From positions 426,275 through 490,274 of the forward strand of contig NZ_BMOV01000001.1 of assembly GCF_014647255.1 (NCBI RefSeq): a stretch of DNA of 64,000 nucleotides, given 5' to 3'. Shown here in pieces: positions 29,080 through 39,064 of this stretch. Every line of letters starts with the position of its first letter. Within the stretch, counting starts at the first letter, position 1. A program made the translations under genes and the position numbers. Origin of the DNA: Iodidimonas muriae (GTDB taxonomy: Bacteria > Pseudomonadota > Alphaproteobacteria > Sphingomonadales > Rhodothalassiaceae). The notes under the pieces were generated by a model, which did no database searches, was not told the DNA's origin, and was given only the letters and a program-made list of their open reading frames with translations.

Positions 29080-30645
29080 ATGGCTGATTGGCCCATCCTG
29101 ACCGCGCTATTGCTTGTTCCGCTTTTTGGCGCACTCCTGATCCTGACCATTCGTGGCGACAGTGAGCAGGCTCAACAGAATATTCGCTATGTGGCGTTGT
29201 TCACCACCTTGGCTGAACTGCTTTTGGCGGTGATCATGTGGGGGATGTTCGATGTGGGCGAAGCGGGGTTCCAACTTGTGGAATCCCATGCCTGGATCGG
29301 TGAAAATATCCGCTACAAAATGGGCGTGGACGGCATTTCCATGCTGTTCATCGTATTGTCAGCCTTCCTGATGCCCTTGTGTATTCTGGCAAGCTGGCAG
29401 TCCATCACCAAACGCGTCAAAGATTATATGATTGCCTTTTTGGTGATGGAATCATTGATGGTTGGCGTGTTCGGCGCCTTAGATATCTTCCTGTTCTACC
29501 TGTTCTTCGAAGGTGGCCTTATCCCGATGTTCCTGATCATCGGTGTGTGGGGCGGCGCTCGACGGATCTATGCATCCTTCAAATTCTTCCTTTATACGCT
29601 GCTTGGTTCCCTGTTGATGCTGGTGGCGATCTTGTGGATGTATATTGATGCGGGAACGGCCGATATTCCCACATTGATGGCGGCGGATTTCCCTGCCCAT
29701 GTCCAGACATGGCTGTGGCTGGCGTTCTTTGCGTCTTTTGCGGTGAAGATGCCCATGTGGCCGGTGCATACATGGTTGCCTGATGCCCATGTGGAAGCGC
29801 CCACGGCAGGGTCGGTGATTTTGGCCGGTGTGCTTTTGAAAATGGGGGGCTATGGCTTTTTGCGCTTCTCTATCCCCATGTTCCCGGAAGCCTCCGAGTA
29901 TTTTGCCTGGTTGGTCTTCGGGCTGTCGATGATTGCCGTGGTCTACACCTCGTTGGTCGCCTTGGCGCAAGAGGACATGAAAAAGCTGATTGCTTATTCC
30001 TCTGTGGCGCATATGGGCTTTGTGACCATCGGTATTTTCGCGCTGAACGATCAAGGGCTTGAAGGCAGCATTTTCCAGATGCTGAGCCACGGCGTTGTTT
30101 CTGCGGCATTGTTCTTGTGCGTTGGCGTGGTGTATGACCGGCTACATACCCGGGAAATTTCACGCTATGGCGGGCTGGTGAATATCATGCCCAAATATGC
30201 CGTGGTCTTTATGATCTTTACACTTGGCGCTGTGGGCCTTCCCGGCACCAGTGGCTTCGTGGGTGAGTTCTTGGCACTGACCGGGGCATATCTGCGCGAT
30301 AGCTGGATAGCCTTTGTGGCTGCCATCGGGGTGATTTTGGGTGCGGCTTATATGCTGTATCTATATCGCCGTCTGTTCTTTGGAGAATTGCTCAAAGAAG
30401 ATCTGAAAGCCATGGTGGATCTGAATGGCCGCGAGATTGCGATTTTCGCGCCGTTGATTGCTGTGGTTTTGTGGATGGGCTTTTACCCGAAACCCTTCTT
30501 CGATGTTATCAACCCTTCGGTCGAGGCTTTGTTGAGCGCCCATCGCGGCTCTGTTGGAGACGTGGCTGCAACAACCATGACCGAACCGCTGACCGGACAG
30601 GCCGCTGTGCCGTCTGTCGACCATGAGAATAAAGGATCGCATTGA
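29080..30645 (+). CDS. nuoM: NADH-quinone oxidoreductase subunit M (NuoM)
   Basis: An antiporter-like proton-pumping subunit (ND4 homologue). Present are [38 protein letters not shown] with the key glutamate, [20 protein letters not shown] with the pump lysine region, and [18 protein letters not shown]. 521 residues. It starts 3 nt after nuoL. The C-terminal 35 residues are polar. Confidence 0.98.
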   Translation: MADWPILTALLLVPLFGALLILTIRGDSEQAQQNIRYVALFTTLAELLLAVIMWGMFDVGEAGFQLVESHAWIGENIRYKMGVDGISMLFIVLSAFLMPLCILASWQSITKRVKDYMIAFLVMESLMVGVFGALDIFLFYLFFEGGLIPMFLIIGVWGGARRIYASFKFFLYTLLGSLLMLVAILWMYIDAGTADIPTLMAADFPAHVQTWLWLAFFASFAVKMPMWPVHTWLPDAHVEAPTAGSVILAGVLLKMGGYGFLRFSIPMFPEASEYFAWLVFGLSMIAVVYTSLVALAQEDMKKLIAYSSVAHMGFVTIGIFALNDQGLEGSIFQMLSHGVVSAALFLCVGVVYDRLHTREISRYGGLVNIMPKYAVVFMIFTLGAVGLPGTSGFVGEFLALTGAYLRDSWIAFVAAIGVILGAAYMLYLYRRLFFGELLKEDLKAMVDLNGREIAIFAPLIAVVLWMGFYPKPFFDVINPSVEALLSAHRGSVGDVAATTMTEPLTGQAAVPSVDHENKGSH

Positions 30646-30647
30646 AC

Positions 30648-32081
30648 ATGTCAGACGTCCTTACCGTTCTGCCGGAACTGATCCTCGCGGTGGGTGCCAT
30701 GGGGCTTTTAATGATCGGCGTGTTTAGCGGCGATAAAAGCTATGGTTTGTTGAAATGGCTGGCATCCGGCCTCTTTGCCGTGGCTTTTTTGGTGATGATC
30801 GGCTCTGGTGCAGAGCAAAAATTGGCATTCGGCGGAATGTTTGTGACCGATGCCTTCGCCTTGTTTATGAAGTCGGTGGTATTGACGGGGGCTGTATTTG
30901 CCCTTGGTCTTTCCGGCCAATTCATGCGTGAACGCGGCATTGCCCGTTTTGAATATCCGGTTCTTGTCGTTCTGGCCGTTCTGGGCATGATGATGATGGT
31001 GTCCGCCAATGATATGCTGGCCCTTTATATCGGGCTGGAGCTGCAAAGCTTGGCGCTTTATGTGTTGGCCGCGTTCAATCGCGACAAGCTGCGATCTACG
31101 GAAGCGGGCCTGAAATATTTTGTTCTGGGGGCCTTGAGCTCCGGCATGATGCTGTACGGTATTTCGCTGATTTACGGCTTTACCGGCTCCACGTCTTTTG
31201 CAGAGATCGCCGCTTATGGCATTGGCAGCGGCACCAACGGCCTTGGGCTTTTGTTCGGTCTTGTGTTTTTGATATCCGGCTTTGCCTTCAAGGTATCTGC
31301 CGTGCCATTTCATATGTGGGCGCCCGACGTCTATGAGGGTGCGCCGACACCGATCACGGTCTTTTTCGGGACAGCCCCGAAGGTTGCGGCCATGGCGTTG
31401 TTCGTTCGGGCTCTGATCGTCTCTTTCCCCGATCTGACGCAGCAATGGCAGCAGGTGGTGGTTTTCTTGTCGGTTGCTTCCATGATTCTGGGGGCGTTCG
31501 CCGGATTGATGCAGACCAACATCAAGCGCTTGATGGCTTATAGCTCCATTGCGCATATGGGCTTTGCCCTGGCCGGCCTTGCCACCGGCACAGTGGACGG
31601 GGTTCAGGGCGTTCTGGTCTATATGGCGATTTACATGCTGATGACGGCAGGAACCTTTGCCGTTATTCTTGGCATGCGCCGCAAAGACGGCCTGACCGAG
31701 GATATCAGCGATCTGGCGGGCCTTGCAAAAACCCGCCCGGCATTAGCGGCCATCATGGCGACCCTGATGTTCTCGCTGGCGGGGATTCCCTTGCTCGCGG
31801 GCTTCTTCGCCAAGCTGTATGTGTTTATGGCGGTGGTCGAGGCAGGGATGTACTGGCTTGCGGTTGTGGGTTTTGTCACCTCCACCGTTGCTGCGGTTTA
31901 TTATCTTCGGATCGTGAAGCTGATGTATTTCGACGAACCGAATGAAAATATCGAACCATTGAAAGATCGCGGTATTGCCTATGTGGGCTTTGTTACGGCG
32001 GCTCTCAATTCGCCCTTGCATTTGCTGCTGATCTGGCCCCTTACGCTTGCAGCGGGCCTTGCCGCGCAGTCGTTGTTCTAA
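30648..32081 (+). CDS. nuoN: NADH-quinone oxidoreductase subunit N (NuoN)
   Basis: An antiporter-like proton-pumping subunit (ND2 homologue), the last of the nuo set. It shows NDMLALYIGLELQSLALYVL, EAGLKYFVLGALSSGMMLYG, KVSAVPFHMWAPDVYEGAPT and KRLMAYSSIAHMGFALAG. From ATG 30648 it is 477 residues; an in-frame TTG at 30642 lies within the nuoM stop region and is not preferred. birA follows after 12 nt, so transcription probably continues. Confidence 0.97.
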   Translation: MSDVLTVLPELILAVGAMGLLMIGVFSGDKSYGLLKWLASGLFAVAFLVMIGSGAEQKLAFGGMFVTDAFALFMKSVVLTGAVFALGLSGQFMRERGIARFEYPVLVVLAVLGMMMMVSANDMLALYIGLELQSLALYVLAAFNRDKLRSTEAGLKYFVLGALSSGMMLYGISLIYGFTGSTSFAEIAAYGIGSGTNGLGLLFGLVFLISGFAFKVSAVPFHMWAPDVYEGAPTPITVFFGTAPKVAAMALFVRALIVSFPDLTQQWQQVVVFLSVASMILGAFAGLMQTNIKRLMAYSSIAHMGFALAGLATGTVDGVQGVLVYMAIYMLMTAGTFAVILGMRRKDGLTEDISDLAGLAKTRPALAAIMATLMFSLAGIPLLAGFFAKLYVFMAVVEAGMYWLAVVGFVTSTVAAVYYLRIVKLMYFDEPNENIEPLKDRGIAYVGFVTAALNSPLHLLLIWPLTLAAGLAAQSLF

Positions 32082-32093
32082 TTGACGATCGGG

Positions 32094-32837
32094 ATGATCA
32101 GGCTTCCTTCGGGTGAGCGTTGCCAGCATTTTGTGTCTCTTGATAGCACCAATGAAGAGGCACGGCGGCGCGCACGTTCGGGGGAGGCCGGCCCCTTATG
32201 GATTGTCGCAGATCATCAGACGCAAGGCCGCGGACGCCGGGGGCGCGTCTGGCAATCAAAAGCAGGAAATCTGTTTGTTACCTGCCTTTTGACCCCGAAC
32301 CGTCCGGGGACAGAACGGGCCCAGCTCTCTTTTGTTGCGGCCCTTGCGCTTCATGATGCGCTTTCTTATTTCGAAGAAGACTTGGCGGTACGCTTGCGGT
32401 GTAAATGGCCCAACGATCTGTTGCTGGATGGTGTGAAACTGGCCGGTATCCTTCTGGAAAGTGAAGGGGACTGGGTTGCGATCGGGCTGGGCGTCAATCT
32501 GGCCGAAGCCCCTGAAAATGTGGAACGGCCTGCCACGTCTTTATGCGCAGCTTTGGGGCGAAAGATCGACCCGATGGCGTTTCTTGATGTGTTGAGCTTG
32601 CGCTTGCAGGCACGTCGGTCCCAATGGGAACGCTTTGGTTTCGAGCCGATCCGCAGTGATTGGTTGATGTGGGCGTACGGCCTTGGCGGTGCGATAGAAG
32701 TGCGGTTGGATGATCGCAGCTTGACGGGACGGTTTGCCGGTTTGGATCGCGATGGCGCTTTATTGCTGGACCTGCCAGACCAGACACAAAAGCGGATAAC
32801 TGCAGGGGATGTATTTCCTCTGGCGAAGGGGGCATGA
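32094..32837 (+). CDS. birA: Biotin--[acetyl-CoA-carboxylase] ligase
   Basis: Transfers biotin to the carboxyl-carrier protein of biotin-dependent carboxylases. Motifs in order are FVSLDSTNEEARRRA, ADHQTQGRGRRGRVW (the biotinyl-AMP loop), LRCKWPNDLLLDGVKLAGIL and GLGVNLAEAP. It lacks the N-terminal helix-turn-helix of Escherichia coli BirA, so it is a ligase only (247 residues). ATG 32094 follows GATCGGG. It sits in the common alphaproteobacterial order nuoN-birA-coaX-rnj. Confidence 0.95.
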   Translation: MIRLPSGERCQHFVSLDSTNEEARRRARSGEAGPLWIVADHQTQGRGRRGRVWQSKAGNLFVTCLLTPNRPGTERAQLSFVAALALHDALSYFEEDLAVRLRCKWPNDLLLDGVKLAGILLESEGDWVAIGLGVNLAEAPENVERPATSLCAALGRKIDPMAFLDVLSLRLQARRSQWERFGFEPIRSDWLMWAYGLGGAIEVRLDDRSLTGRFAGLDRDGALLLDLPDQTQKRITAGDVFPLAKGA

Positions 32838-32840
32838 CGC

Positions 32841-33644
32841 ATGCTTTTGGCCATTGATCAAGGCAATACGAATACGGTTTTCGCGCTTCTCGATGAAGAA
32901 AAGATCGTCCGGAAATGGCGAATTTCTACCGAGGAGAAACGCACGGCTGATGAATATATGGTGTGGATTTCCGCACTTTTGAAATTATCGGATATGACGG
33001 TGGCTGATATTGACGGTGCCGTGGTGGCCACTGTCGTGCCACAAGGTAAACTCAATCTTGTGCTGTTATGTCGCCGCTATTTTAAATGCGATCCTTTGGT
33101 GGTAGGCGATCCAAAGGTGGATTTGGGCGTTGATGTGCGTGTGCATAATCCCGATGAAGTGGGGGCCGACCGCCTGGTGAATGCGGTGGCTGCGGATAAA
33201 ATCTATGGTGGTCCTTTGGTGATCGTCGATTTCGGGACCGCCACCACATTCGATGTGATTGGCAAGGATGGCGCCTATTTGGGCGGGGTGATTAGCCCCG
33301 GCATCAATTTGTCTTTAAAAGCGTTGCATGAAGCGGCTGCCAAATTGCCGCGGATTGCTGTTGAGGCTCCCACAAGCGACCGTGTGACCGGGCTTTCCAC
33401 TTTGGAGGCCATGCAGTCCGGTGTGTTTTGGGGGTATGTCGGACTGATCGACGGCATCAATATGCGCTTAAGAAGAGAACATGCGCCCGATATGAAAGTG
33501 ATCGCAACGGGCGGGCTTGCAAAAATATTCTATGGTCGTGCCGATAGTATCGACCATGTGGATCATGATCTCACAATTTCCGGTATGCGGCTGCTGTTCG
33601 AGCGAAACAGCCATAAATGCGTCCCTGTGCTGGATGAAGACTGA
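32841..33644 (+). CDS. coaX: Type III pantothenate kinase
   Basis: Catalyses the first step of coenzyme A synthesis and is not feedback-inhibited by CoA. The N-terminal phosphate-binding DQGNTNTVFALLD, the pantothenate/ATP residues in NPDEVGADRLVNAVAA, VIVDFGTATTFDVI and GGVISPGINLSLKAL identify the ASKHA-fold type III enzyme. The 267 residues fit. The start ATG 32841 lies 3 nt after birA. Confidence 0.96.
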   Translation: MLLAIDQGNTNTVFALLDEEKIVRKWRISTEEKRTADEYMVWISALLKLSDMTVADIDGAVVATVVPQGKLNLVLLCRRYFKCDPLVVGDPKVDLGVDVRVHNPDEVGADRLVNAVAADKIYGGPLVIVDFGTATTFDVIGKDGAYLGGVISPGINLSLKALHEAAAKLPRIAVEAPTSDRVTGLSTLEAMQSGVFWGYVGLIDGINMRLRREHAPDMKVIATGGLAKIFYGRADSIDHVDHDLTISGMRLLFERNSHKCVPVLDED

Positions 33645-33654
33645 AAGTTTATTG

Positions 33655-35334
33655 ATGACATTCGACGGTATGAAAACAGACGATCTGGTGTTTTGCCCCT
33701 TGGGCGGATCAGGCGAGATCGGCATGAATATGAATTTGTTCGGCTGCAAGGGCCAATGGCTGATGGTGGATTGCGGCATGACCTTTGCCGATGATTGGCT
33801 GCCGGGCGTTGATCTGATTTTTCCCGATCCGGGCTTTATCGAAGATCGCCGCGATGATCTTGTGGCTCTGGTTTTGACCCATGGCCATGAAGACCATATT
33901 GGCGCTGTGCCTTATTTATGGTCGAAATTGCGCTGTCCCATCTATGCCACGCCGTTCACTGCCGAACTTGTGAAGGGAAAGCTGGCGGAAGCCGGGATTC
34001 TGAACGAGGTGACGCTGCATGTGGTGCCGGTGGGCGGATCGTTGGACGCCGGGTGCTTCCGCGTCACCTATGTGCCCTTGGCCCATTCCATTCCCGAAGG
34101 CCATGGCCTGAAGATCGAAACACCGCACGGCGTGGTGTTCCACACCGGGGATTGGAAACTGGATGATGAGCCGCAGATCGGCGTGCCATCATCGCCTGCA
34201 GAATTGGATAAGCTCGGCGATGAGGGTGTTTTGGCCATGATCGGCGACAGCACCAATGTGTTTAACAGCCGCCGGTCGGGGTCGGAAGAATCCGTGAAAC
34301 AGGCCTTGTTGGATTTGGTGGGAACGCTTGAGGGCCGCGTGGTCATCACCACTTTTGCATCCAATGCGGCACGGTTGAAAACCGTGGCGGAAGTGGCCAA
34401 TCGCCATAGCCGGAAAATTGTATTGGCGGGCCGTTCCATGCACCGGATTGTGGATGCCGCCCGGAAAACCGGCTATTTGCCCGATTGGCCGCAAACCGTT
34501 TCGGAAGAAGAGGCGAAACATCTACCCCGCAATAAGGTGCTGTTATTGTGCACCGGCGGGCAGGGGGAGCCGCGGGCGGCGTTGGCGCGTATTGCGGCGG
34601 GGGACCATCGGCATTTGTCCTTGGCATCCGGCGATACGGTGATTTTTTCCTCCAAGATCATTCCCGGTAATGAACGGGTCTTGGGGCGCTTGATGAACAA
34701 GCTGGCGCTTTTGGATGTGGATATCATCACCGAGCGGGATGCGGATATTCATGTATCGGGTCATCCGGGGCGTCCGGAACTGAAGCGCATGTATGAATGG
34801 ATCAAGCCGCAGATCGCCATTCCGGTGCATGGCGAGGCGCGGCATTTGAAACATCATGCGGCTTTTGCAGCGTCCTTGGGCGTGAAGCAAACATTGGCTC
34901 CCAAAAATGGCGACATCATCCGTTTGGCTCCCGGCCCCGTAGAGATTGTGGATCAAGCCCCCAGTGGCCGTTTGATTCTGGATGGCAAGCTGGTGGTTCC
35001 CGTTGCTTGCGAGGCACTGCAGGCCCGCCGTCGATTGATGGAAAACGGCTTTTTGGCGGTTGTTCTGATGGTTGATGAGGACGGAGCCCCCCTTGGGGAT
35101 GCGGAAATCATTGCTCAGGGCATTCCCGGTATGGAAGGCGACAGCACGCTGGAAGAAGACCTGCACCTGGAAATTGATAAAAGCCTGTCGCGTCTTTCAC
35201 GCAATGACAGGATGGATGAAAAGCGCCTGTCGGAAACGATTCGTATTGCCGTGCGCCGGATGATTCGGACGCAAACCGGCAAGAATCCGCAAGTGGATGT
35301 GCGGGTGGTGCAGTTCGAAGATGAGCTGGTCTGA
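33655..35334 (+). CDS. rnj: Ribonuclease J
   Basis: A metallo-beta-lactamase/beta-CASP 5'-3' exo- and endoribonuclease used in rRNA maturation and mRNA decay. The zinc-binding HGHEDH motif is at about 76-81 (LTHGHEDHIGAVPYL). Further ligands lie around LAHSIPEGHGLKIE and TGDWKLDDEP, and the beta-CASP part shows FASNAARLKTVAEVA and ISGHPGRPELKRM-type sequence (HVSGHPGRPELKRM). ATG 33655 gives 559 residues. ATG 33634 would overlap coaX, and the ribosome-binding site is weak for both. Confidence 0.94.
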   Translation: MTFDGMKTDDLVFCPLGGSGEIGMNMNLFGCKGQWLMVDCGMTFADDWLPGVDLIFPDPGFIEDRRDDLVALVLTHGHEDHIGAVPYLWSKLRCPIYATPFTAELVKGKLAEAGILNEVTLHVVPVGGSLDAGCFRVTYVPLAHSIPEGHGLKIETPHGVVFHTGDWKLDDEPQIGVPSSPAELDKLGDEGVLAMIGDSTNVFNSRRSGSEESVKQALLDLVGTLEGRVVITTFASNAARLKTVAEVANRHSRKIVLAGRSMHRIVDAARKTGYLPDWPQTVSEEEAKHLPRNKVLLLCTGGQGEPRAALARIAAGDHRHLSLASGDTVIFSSKIIPGNERVLGRLMNKLALLDVDIITERDADIHVSGHPGRPELKRMYEWIKPQIAIPVHGEARHLKHHAAFAASLGVKQTLAPKNGDIIRLAPGPVEIVDQAPSGRLILDGKLVVPVACEALQARRRLMENGFLAVVLMVDEDGAPLGDAEIIAQGIPGMEGDSTLEEDLHLEIDKSLSRLSRNDRMDEKRLSETIRIAVRRMIRTQTGKNPQVDVRVVQFEDELV

Positions 35335-35383
35335 AGGCTGGTCATTCAAAAAGGCAAGATGTTGGCAATAAGGGAGAGAAGCG

Positions 35384-35788
35384 ATGATCGGACGGCTTAA
35401 CCATGTGGCCATCGCAGTGCCGGATCTGGATGCGGCTGTTTCGGTGTACCGCGATACGCTTGGCGCCTCGGTGTCTGAAGCGGTGGACCAGCCCGATCAT
35501 GGGGTTACCACGGTGTTTGTGGACCTGCCCAATACCAAGATCGAATTGCTTTATCCTTTGGGCGCAAACAGCCCCATTGCCAAATTTCTCGAGCGCAATG
35601 CTGCGGGCGGCATCCATCATCTCTGTTACGAGGTGGACGATATCCATGCGGCGCGGGACAAGCTGAAAGCGCAGGGCATGCGGGTTTTGGGCGATGGAGA
35701 ACCGAAAATCGGTGCCCATGGAAAGCCCGTTTTGTTCCTTCATCCCAAAGACTTTATGGGAACCCTCGTTGAAATAGAGCAGGTCTGA
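35384..35788 (+). CDS. mce: Methylmalonyl-CoA epimerase
   Basis: Interconverts (R)- and (S)-methylmalonyl-CoA in propionyl-CoA use. It is a VOC-fold protein of 134 residues. Metal-binding positions are the His in GRLNHVAIAVPDL, the His in AGGIHHLCYEVDD, and the Glu in MGTLVEIEQV. GAGAGAAGCG precedes ATG 35384. It is followed after 2 nt by the DUF1467 gene, a frequent neighbour pair in alphaproteobacteria. Confidence 0.93.
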   Translation: MIGRLNHVAIAVPDLDAAVSVYRDTLGASVSEAVDQPDHGVTTVFVDLPNTKIELLYPLGANSPIAKFLERNAAGGIHHLCYEVDDIHAARDKLKAQGMRVLGDGEPKIGAHGKPVLFLHPKDFMGTLVEIEQV

Positions 35789-35790
35789 TC

Positions 35791-36039
35791 ATGAGCATTG
35801 TAACCGGATTGCTGGTTTATCTTGTTCTTTGGTGGCTGATTTTTTTCATGGCCTTGCCGTGGGGCGTGCAGTCTCAAGAAGAATCGGACGAGGATGTGGT
35901 GCCCGGAACGCCGGAAAGTGCCCCCGTTAAGCCGATGATCTGGCGTAAGGTTGCGGCAACATCGGTGATTGCCGCACTTTTGTGGGGTGTGTTTTATCTG
36001 GCCGTCACATTGGATTGGAGCGGGATTTCCAATGGATAA
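35791..36039 (+). CDS. DUF1467 family small membrane protein
   Basis: An 82-residue inner-membrane protein of unknown function. The family hallmark is helix 1 with LVYLVLWWLIFFMALPWGVQSQ (quoted in part: WWLIFFMALPWGV). It is followed by an acidic linker (EESDEDVVPGTPES), the motif PMIWRKVAATSVIAALLW and a second helix. The gene regularly sits between mce and proS in alphaproteobacteria, and the same holds here. It is probably translated from the mce mRNA. Confidence 0.85.
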   Translation: MSIVTGLLVYLVLWWLIFFMALPWGVQSQEESDEDVVPGTPESAPVKPMIWRKVAATSVIAALLWGVFYLAVTLDWSGISNG

Positions 36040-36078
36040 AAGCCGCTTTCCAGCCTGATTTTTGCCTTGAAAATCATT

Positions 36079-36160
36079 AAAAAAGGGCAAGACCTGCATG
36101 AGGCCTTGCCCTTGAATAAACCCGGTTTCTAAAGCCGGAATTAAATCGCTTCATGCGATT
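36079..36160 (-). ncRNA. Candidate minus-strand small RNA or antisense-oriented terminator
   Basis: Reading the minus strand, TATAAT (36171-36166) is followed by hairpin AAATCGC-ATGAA-GCGATTT (36161-36143), a CCGG/CCGG hairpin (about 36138-36122), and a stem AAGGGCAAG/CTTGCCCTT (36113-36105 with 36091-36083) running into six T (36084-36079). No minus-strand gene lies to the right that could need this terminator, so a short RNA of about 80 nt is possible. The -35 region is weak. The last hairpin may instead end the plus-strand mce-DUF1467 transcript, although that side has no T-tract. Confidence 0.35.
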
Positions 36161-36179
36161 TTATCATTATAATTCAGAG

Positions 36180-36487
36180 TTTTCCCCTCCCTGAACTTGG
36201 GTCGTATCAAAGCTTCTTTTCGAGCCCATCCAACGACGAAATGAATGCTACGCAACGGGCGGCATTCTGTCACGGCCTGCCAAGCATTCTGAGGGAAAAA
36301 TAGAGAAACTTTCTCCGGTCTGTTGCGCAATTGTCACAAATTTGCTGTTTCCTTGCGTGAAAGGGCTGAAGATTGCGTTTGCGCTTTGGCGCAACAATTT
36401 GGCAAAAGGATCAAAAGCCGGTATCGGTCATCAACGCGACCCCTTTCCGTTTCAAGTTTACGGTCTAGCTAGAAAGTTCCGCCAGTT
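36180..36487. other. Long leader region upstream of proS, no gene seen
   Basis: About 300 nt with no credible ORF. It is AT-richer than its neighbours. It contains the palindrome TTGCGCAA (around 36325) and a hairpin TTGCGC-TTTG-GCGCAA (around 36379-36394). No T-box or known riboswitch pattern is recognisable. It probably holds the proS promoter. Confidence 0.4.
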
Positions 36488-37813
36488 ATGCGCCTCTCCA
36501 AACTTTTCCTGCCGGTGATGAAAGAAACACCGGCCGATGCCCAGATTGTTTCTCATCGGTTGATGCTACGCAGTGGCATGATTCGGCAATCGGCAGCGGG
36601 TATCTATAATTGGTTGCCCTTGGGCCTGAAAGTGTTGCGCAATGTGGAGCGCATCGTGCGTGAGGAGCAGGATCGCGCGGGCGCACAGGAAATTCTGATG
36701 CCCACGGTGCAGCAGGCCGAATTGTGGAAGCAATCGGGGCGCTATGATGCCTATGGCCCGGAGATGTTGCGCATGATGGACCGCCATGAGCGGGAAATGC
36801 TGTTTGGTCCCACCCATGAAGAGCAGGTGACGGACATTTTCCGTAATTGCGTGAAAAGCTACAAAGACCTGCCGAAAAACCTGTACCAGATCCAATGGAA
36901 ATTCCGTGACGAGATCCGCCCCCGTTTCGGCGTGATGCGCGGGCGTGAATTCCTGATGAAGGACAATTATTCTTTCGATCTGGATGAAGAGGCGGCCCGG
37001 CGTTCTTATAACCGCATGTTCGTGGCCTATTTGCGTACGTTTGCACGGCTTGGGGTGCGGGCCATTCCCATGCGCGCCGATACCGGCCCCATTGGCGGCG
37101 AACTGAGCCATGAATTCATCGTTTTAGCCCCCACCGGGGAAAGCGCTGTATTTTATGATCATGATTTCAACAGCTTGGATATTCCGGCTGACGATACGGA
37201 TTATGACGGCGATTTGCAGCCTATCGTTGATAATTGGACCAGCCGCTATGCGGCCACCGAGGAAATGCACGAACCCACGGCAAACGGGGTTCCCGAAGGT
37301 CATAAGCTGATCACCGGTCGTGGCATTGAAGTGGGGCATATCTTCTATTTTGGTACCAAATATTCCGAACCCATGAACGCCATTGTGCAAGGTGCGGACG
37401 GCGAGAAGATACCCGTCCATATGGGGTCTTATGGCATTGGCGTGTCGCGGCTTGTGGGGGCGATCATTGAAGCCAGCCATGATGACAATGGCATCATCTG
37501 GCCAGAAAATGTGGCGCCTTGGCATGTTGGCCTGATCAATTTGCGGAGCAATGATGCCGATTGTACGGCGGCCTGCGATGATCTTTATGAAAAGCTGGGC
37601 CGGGCCGGTGTGGATGTGCTTTATGACGATACATCCGAACGCGCCGGTGCCAAATTTGCCAAAATGGATCTGGTGGGGCTGCCTTGGCAGTTGATGCTGG
37701 GTCCGCGTGGATTGAAGGCGGGGATCGTGGAATTGAAAAACCGCGCCACAGGGGAACGGGAAGAGCTGACCCCCGATGCGGCCTTTGCCAAACTGGCCGG
37801 CGGAAAGGGATAA
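36488..37813 (+). CDS. proS: Prolyl-tRNA synthetase (short alphaproteobacterial form)
   Basis: Charges tRNA-Pro. A class II synthetase with motif 1 around [15 protein letters not shown], motif 2 in [27 protein letters not shown] (parts [23 protein letters not shown]) and motif 3 in [14 protein letters not shown]. The anticodon-binding domain follows. At 441 residues it lacks the large editing insertion of the Escherichia coli enzyme, as in other alphaproteobacteria. Editing in trans would need a ProXp protein, which is not in this window. lolC/E follows after 6 nt. Confidence 0.97.
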   Translation: MRLSKLFLPVMKETPADAQIVSHRLMLRSGMIRQSAAGIYNWLPLGLKVLRNVERIVREEQDRAGAQEILMPTVQQAELWKQSGRYDAYGPEMLRMMDRHEREMLFGPTHEEQVTDIFRNCVKSYKDLPKNLYQIQWKFRDEIRPRFGVMRGREFLMKDNYSFDLDEEAARRSYNRMFVAYLRTFARLGVRAIPMRADTGPIGGELSHEFIVLAPTGESAVFYDHDFNSLDIPADDTDYDGDLQPIVDNWTSRYAATEEMHEPTANGVPEGHKLITGRGIEVGHIFYFGTKYSEPMNAIVQGADGEKIPVHMGSYGIGVSRLVGAIIEASHDDNGIIWPENVAPWHVGLINLRSNDADCTAACDDLYEKLGRAGVDVLYDDTSERAGAKFAKMDLVGLPWQLMLGPRGLKAGIVELKNRATGEREELTPDAAFAKLAGGKG

Positions 37814-37819
37814 GCCAGC

Positions 37820-39064
37820 GTGTTTTCACGATTTGAATGGTCTGTTGCCATGCGTTATTTACGCGCCCGTCGTGCTGACGGGTTCATTTCCCTGATCGCG
37901 ATTTTCTCTTTTCTTGGCATCATGCTGGGCGTTGCCACTTTGATCATCGTGATGTCGGTGATGAATGGGTTTCGGCAGGAACTGGTGGCGAAATTGCTGG
38001 GCTTTAATGGCCATGTGATCGTCTCTGCCTATGATGGCAATTTGCGGGATTACGGCCCGATGGCCGGGGCCATTTTGGATGTTCCCGGCGTTAAATCGGC
38101 TTCGCCTTATATTCATGCGCAGGTAATGGCCATCAAAGACGGTCGGGCATCCGGAGCGTTTGTGCGCGGGCTGACAGATGAGGATCTGGACTTCCACAAG
38201 CTGGAAGGCATGACGGTGCGTAGCGGCTCTTTGGATGAACTGGCCTATGAACGCACCATTGTCATGGGCTATCGTTTGGCCCGTGGGCTGGGTGTTTCTG
38301 CGGGCGACGAAGTGACCTTGATCGCGCCGAGCTTTACGGCCACGCCTTTCGGCTCTTTGCCGCGCGGTGTGTCTTTTCAGGTGGCGGCGACATTGGATGT
38401 CGGGATTTATGATTTTGACAATCTGTTTATCGGTATGCCGCTATCGGAAGCGCAAACATTCTTCCGCTATGGGAATGCCGTCACCAATATCGAAGTGATG
38501 GTGGAGCATCCCGAAGATGTGGAAAGCTATATGCCTGCCATTGATCGCCTTGTGGGAGGGGCGGGTTTTGTCACAAGTTGGCGGCAAACCAATCAAAGCC
38601 TTGTGTCGGCTTTGGATGTGGAACGCAATGTGATGTTCTTGATCCTCACTTTGATTATCGTGGTGGCGGCGTTCAATATTATTTCCAGCCTGATCATGCT
38701 GGTGAAAGACAAGGCGCGCGATGTGGCGATCTTGCGCACCATGGGGGCCAGCCAAGGCTCGATCATGCGTATTTTCATTATTTCCGGTGCCAGCGTTGGC
38801 GTTGTGGGAACGGTTTTAGGGGTGCTTTTGGGCGTGTTGTTCTGCGAAAATATCCAGGGCATCAAAACGCTGCTGGAAGCGCTGACCGGCACCGATTTGT
38901 GGAATGCGGAAGTGCGGTTTTTGTCGGAAATTCCTGCCGTGCTTGATGTGTCTGAAGTGGCGTTGATCGTTGTCATGGCATTGGTGTTGTCGTTTCTTGC
39001 TACGCTGCCGCCTTCCTTGCGCGCGGCCCGCCTCGATCCCGTTGATGTGTTGAGGTACGAATGA
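37820..39064 (+). CDS. Lipoprotein-releasing ABC transporter permease (LolC/LolE type)
   Basis: The inner-membrane permease of the Lol system, which extracts outer-membrane lipoproteins and passes them to LolA. It has one N-terminal helix (FISLIAIFSFLGIMLGVATLIIVMSVMNGF), a periplasmic domain of about 220 residues and three C-terminal helices with VKDKARDVAILRTMGAS, the LolD-contacting loop. The start is GTG 37820. The 414-residue single permease gene probably serves both LolC and LolE roles. It overlaps lolD by 4 nt (ATGA). Confidence 0.95.
   Translation: MFSRFEWSVAMRYLRARRADGFISLIAIFSFLGIMLGVATLIIVMSVMNGFRQELVAKLLGFNGHVIVSAYDGNLRDYGPMAGAILDVPGVKSASPYIHAQVMAIKDGRASGAFVRGLTDEDLDFHKLEGMTVRSGSLDELAYERTIVMGYRLARGLGVSAGDEVTLIAPSFTATPFGSLPRGVSFQVAATLDVGIYDFDNLFIGMPLSEAQTFFRYGNAVTNIEVMVEHPEDVESYMPAIDRLVGGAGFVTSWRQTNQSLVSALDVERNVMFLILTLIIVVAAFNIISSLIMLVKDKARDVAILRTMGASQGSIMRIFIISGASVGVVGTVLGVLLGVLFCENIQGIKTLLEALTGTDLWNAEVRFLSEIPAVLDVSEVALIVVMALVLSFLATLPPSLRAARLDPVDVLRYE

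Noticed and set aside
36180-36487. Possible T-box or amino-acid-responsive riboswitch upstream of proS
   Set aside because: No specifier loop, T-box sequence or terminator/antiterminator pair is visible, and T-boxes are not expected in alphaproteobacteria.
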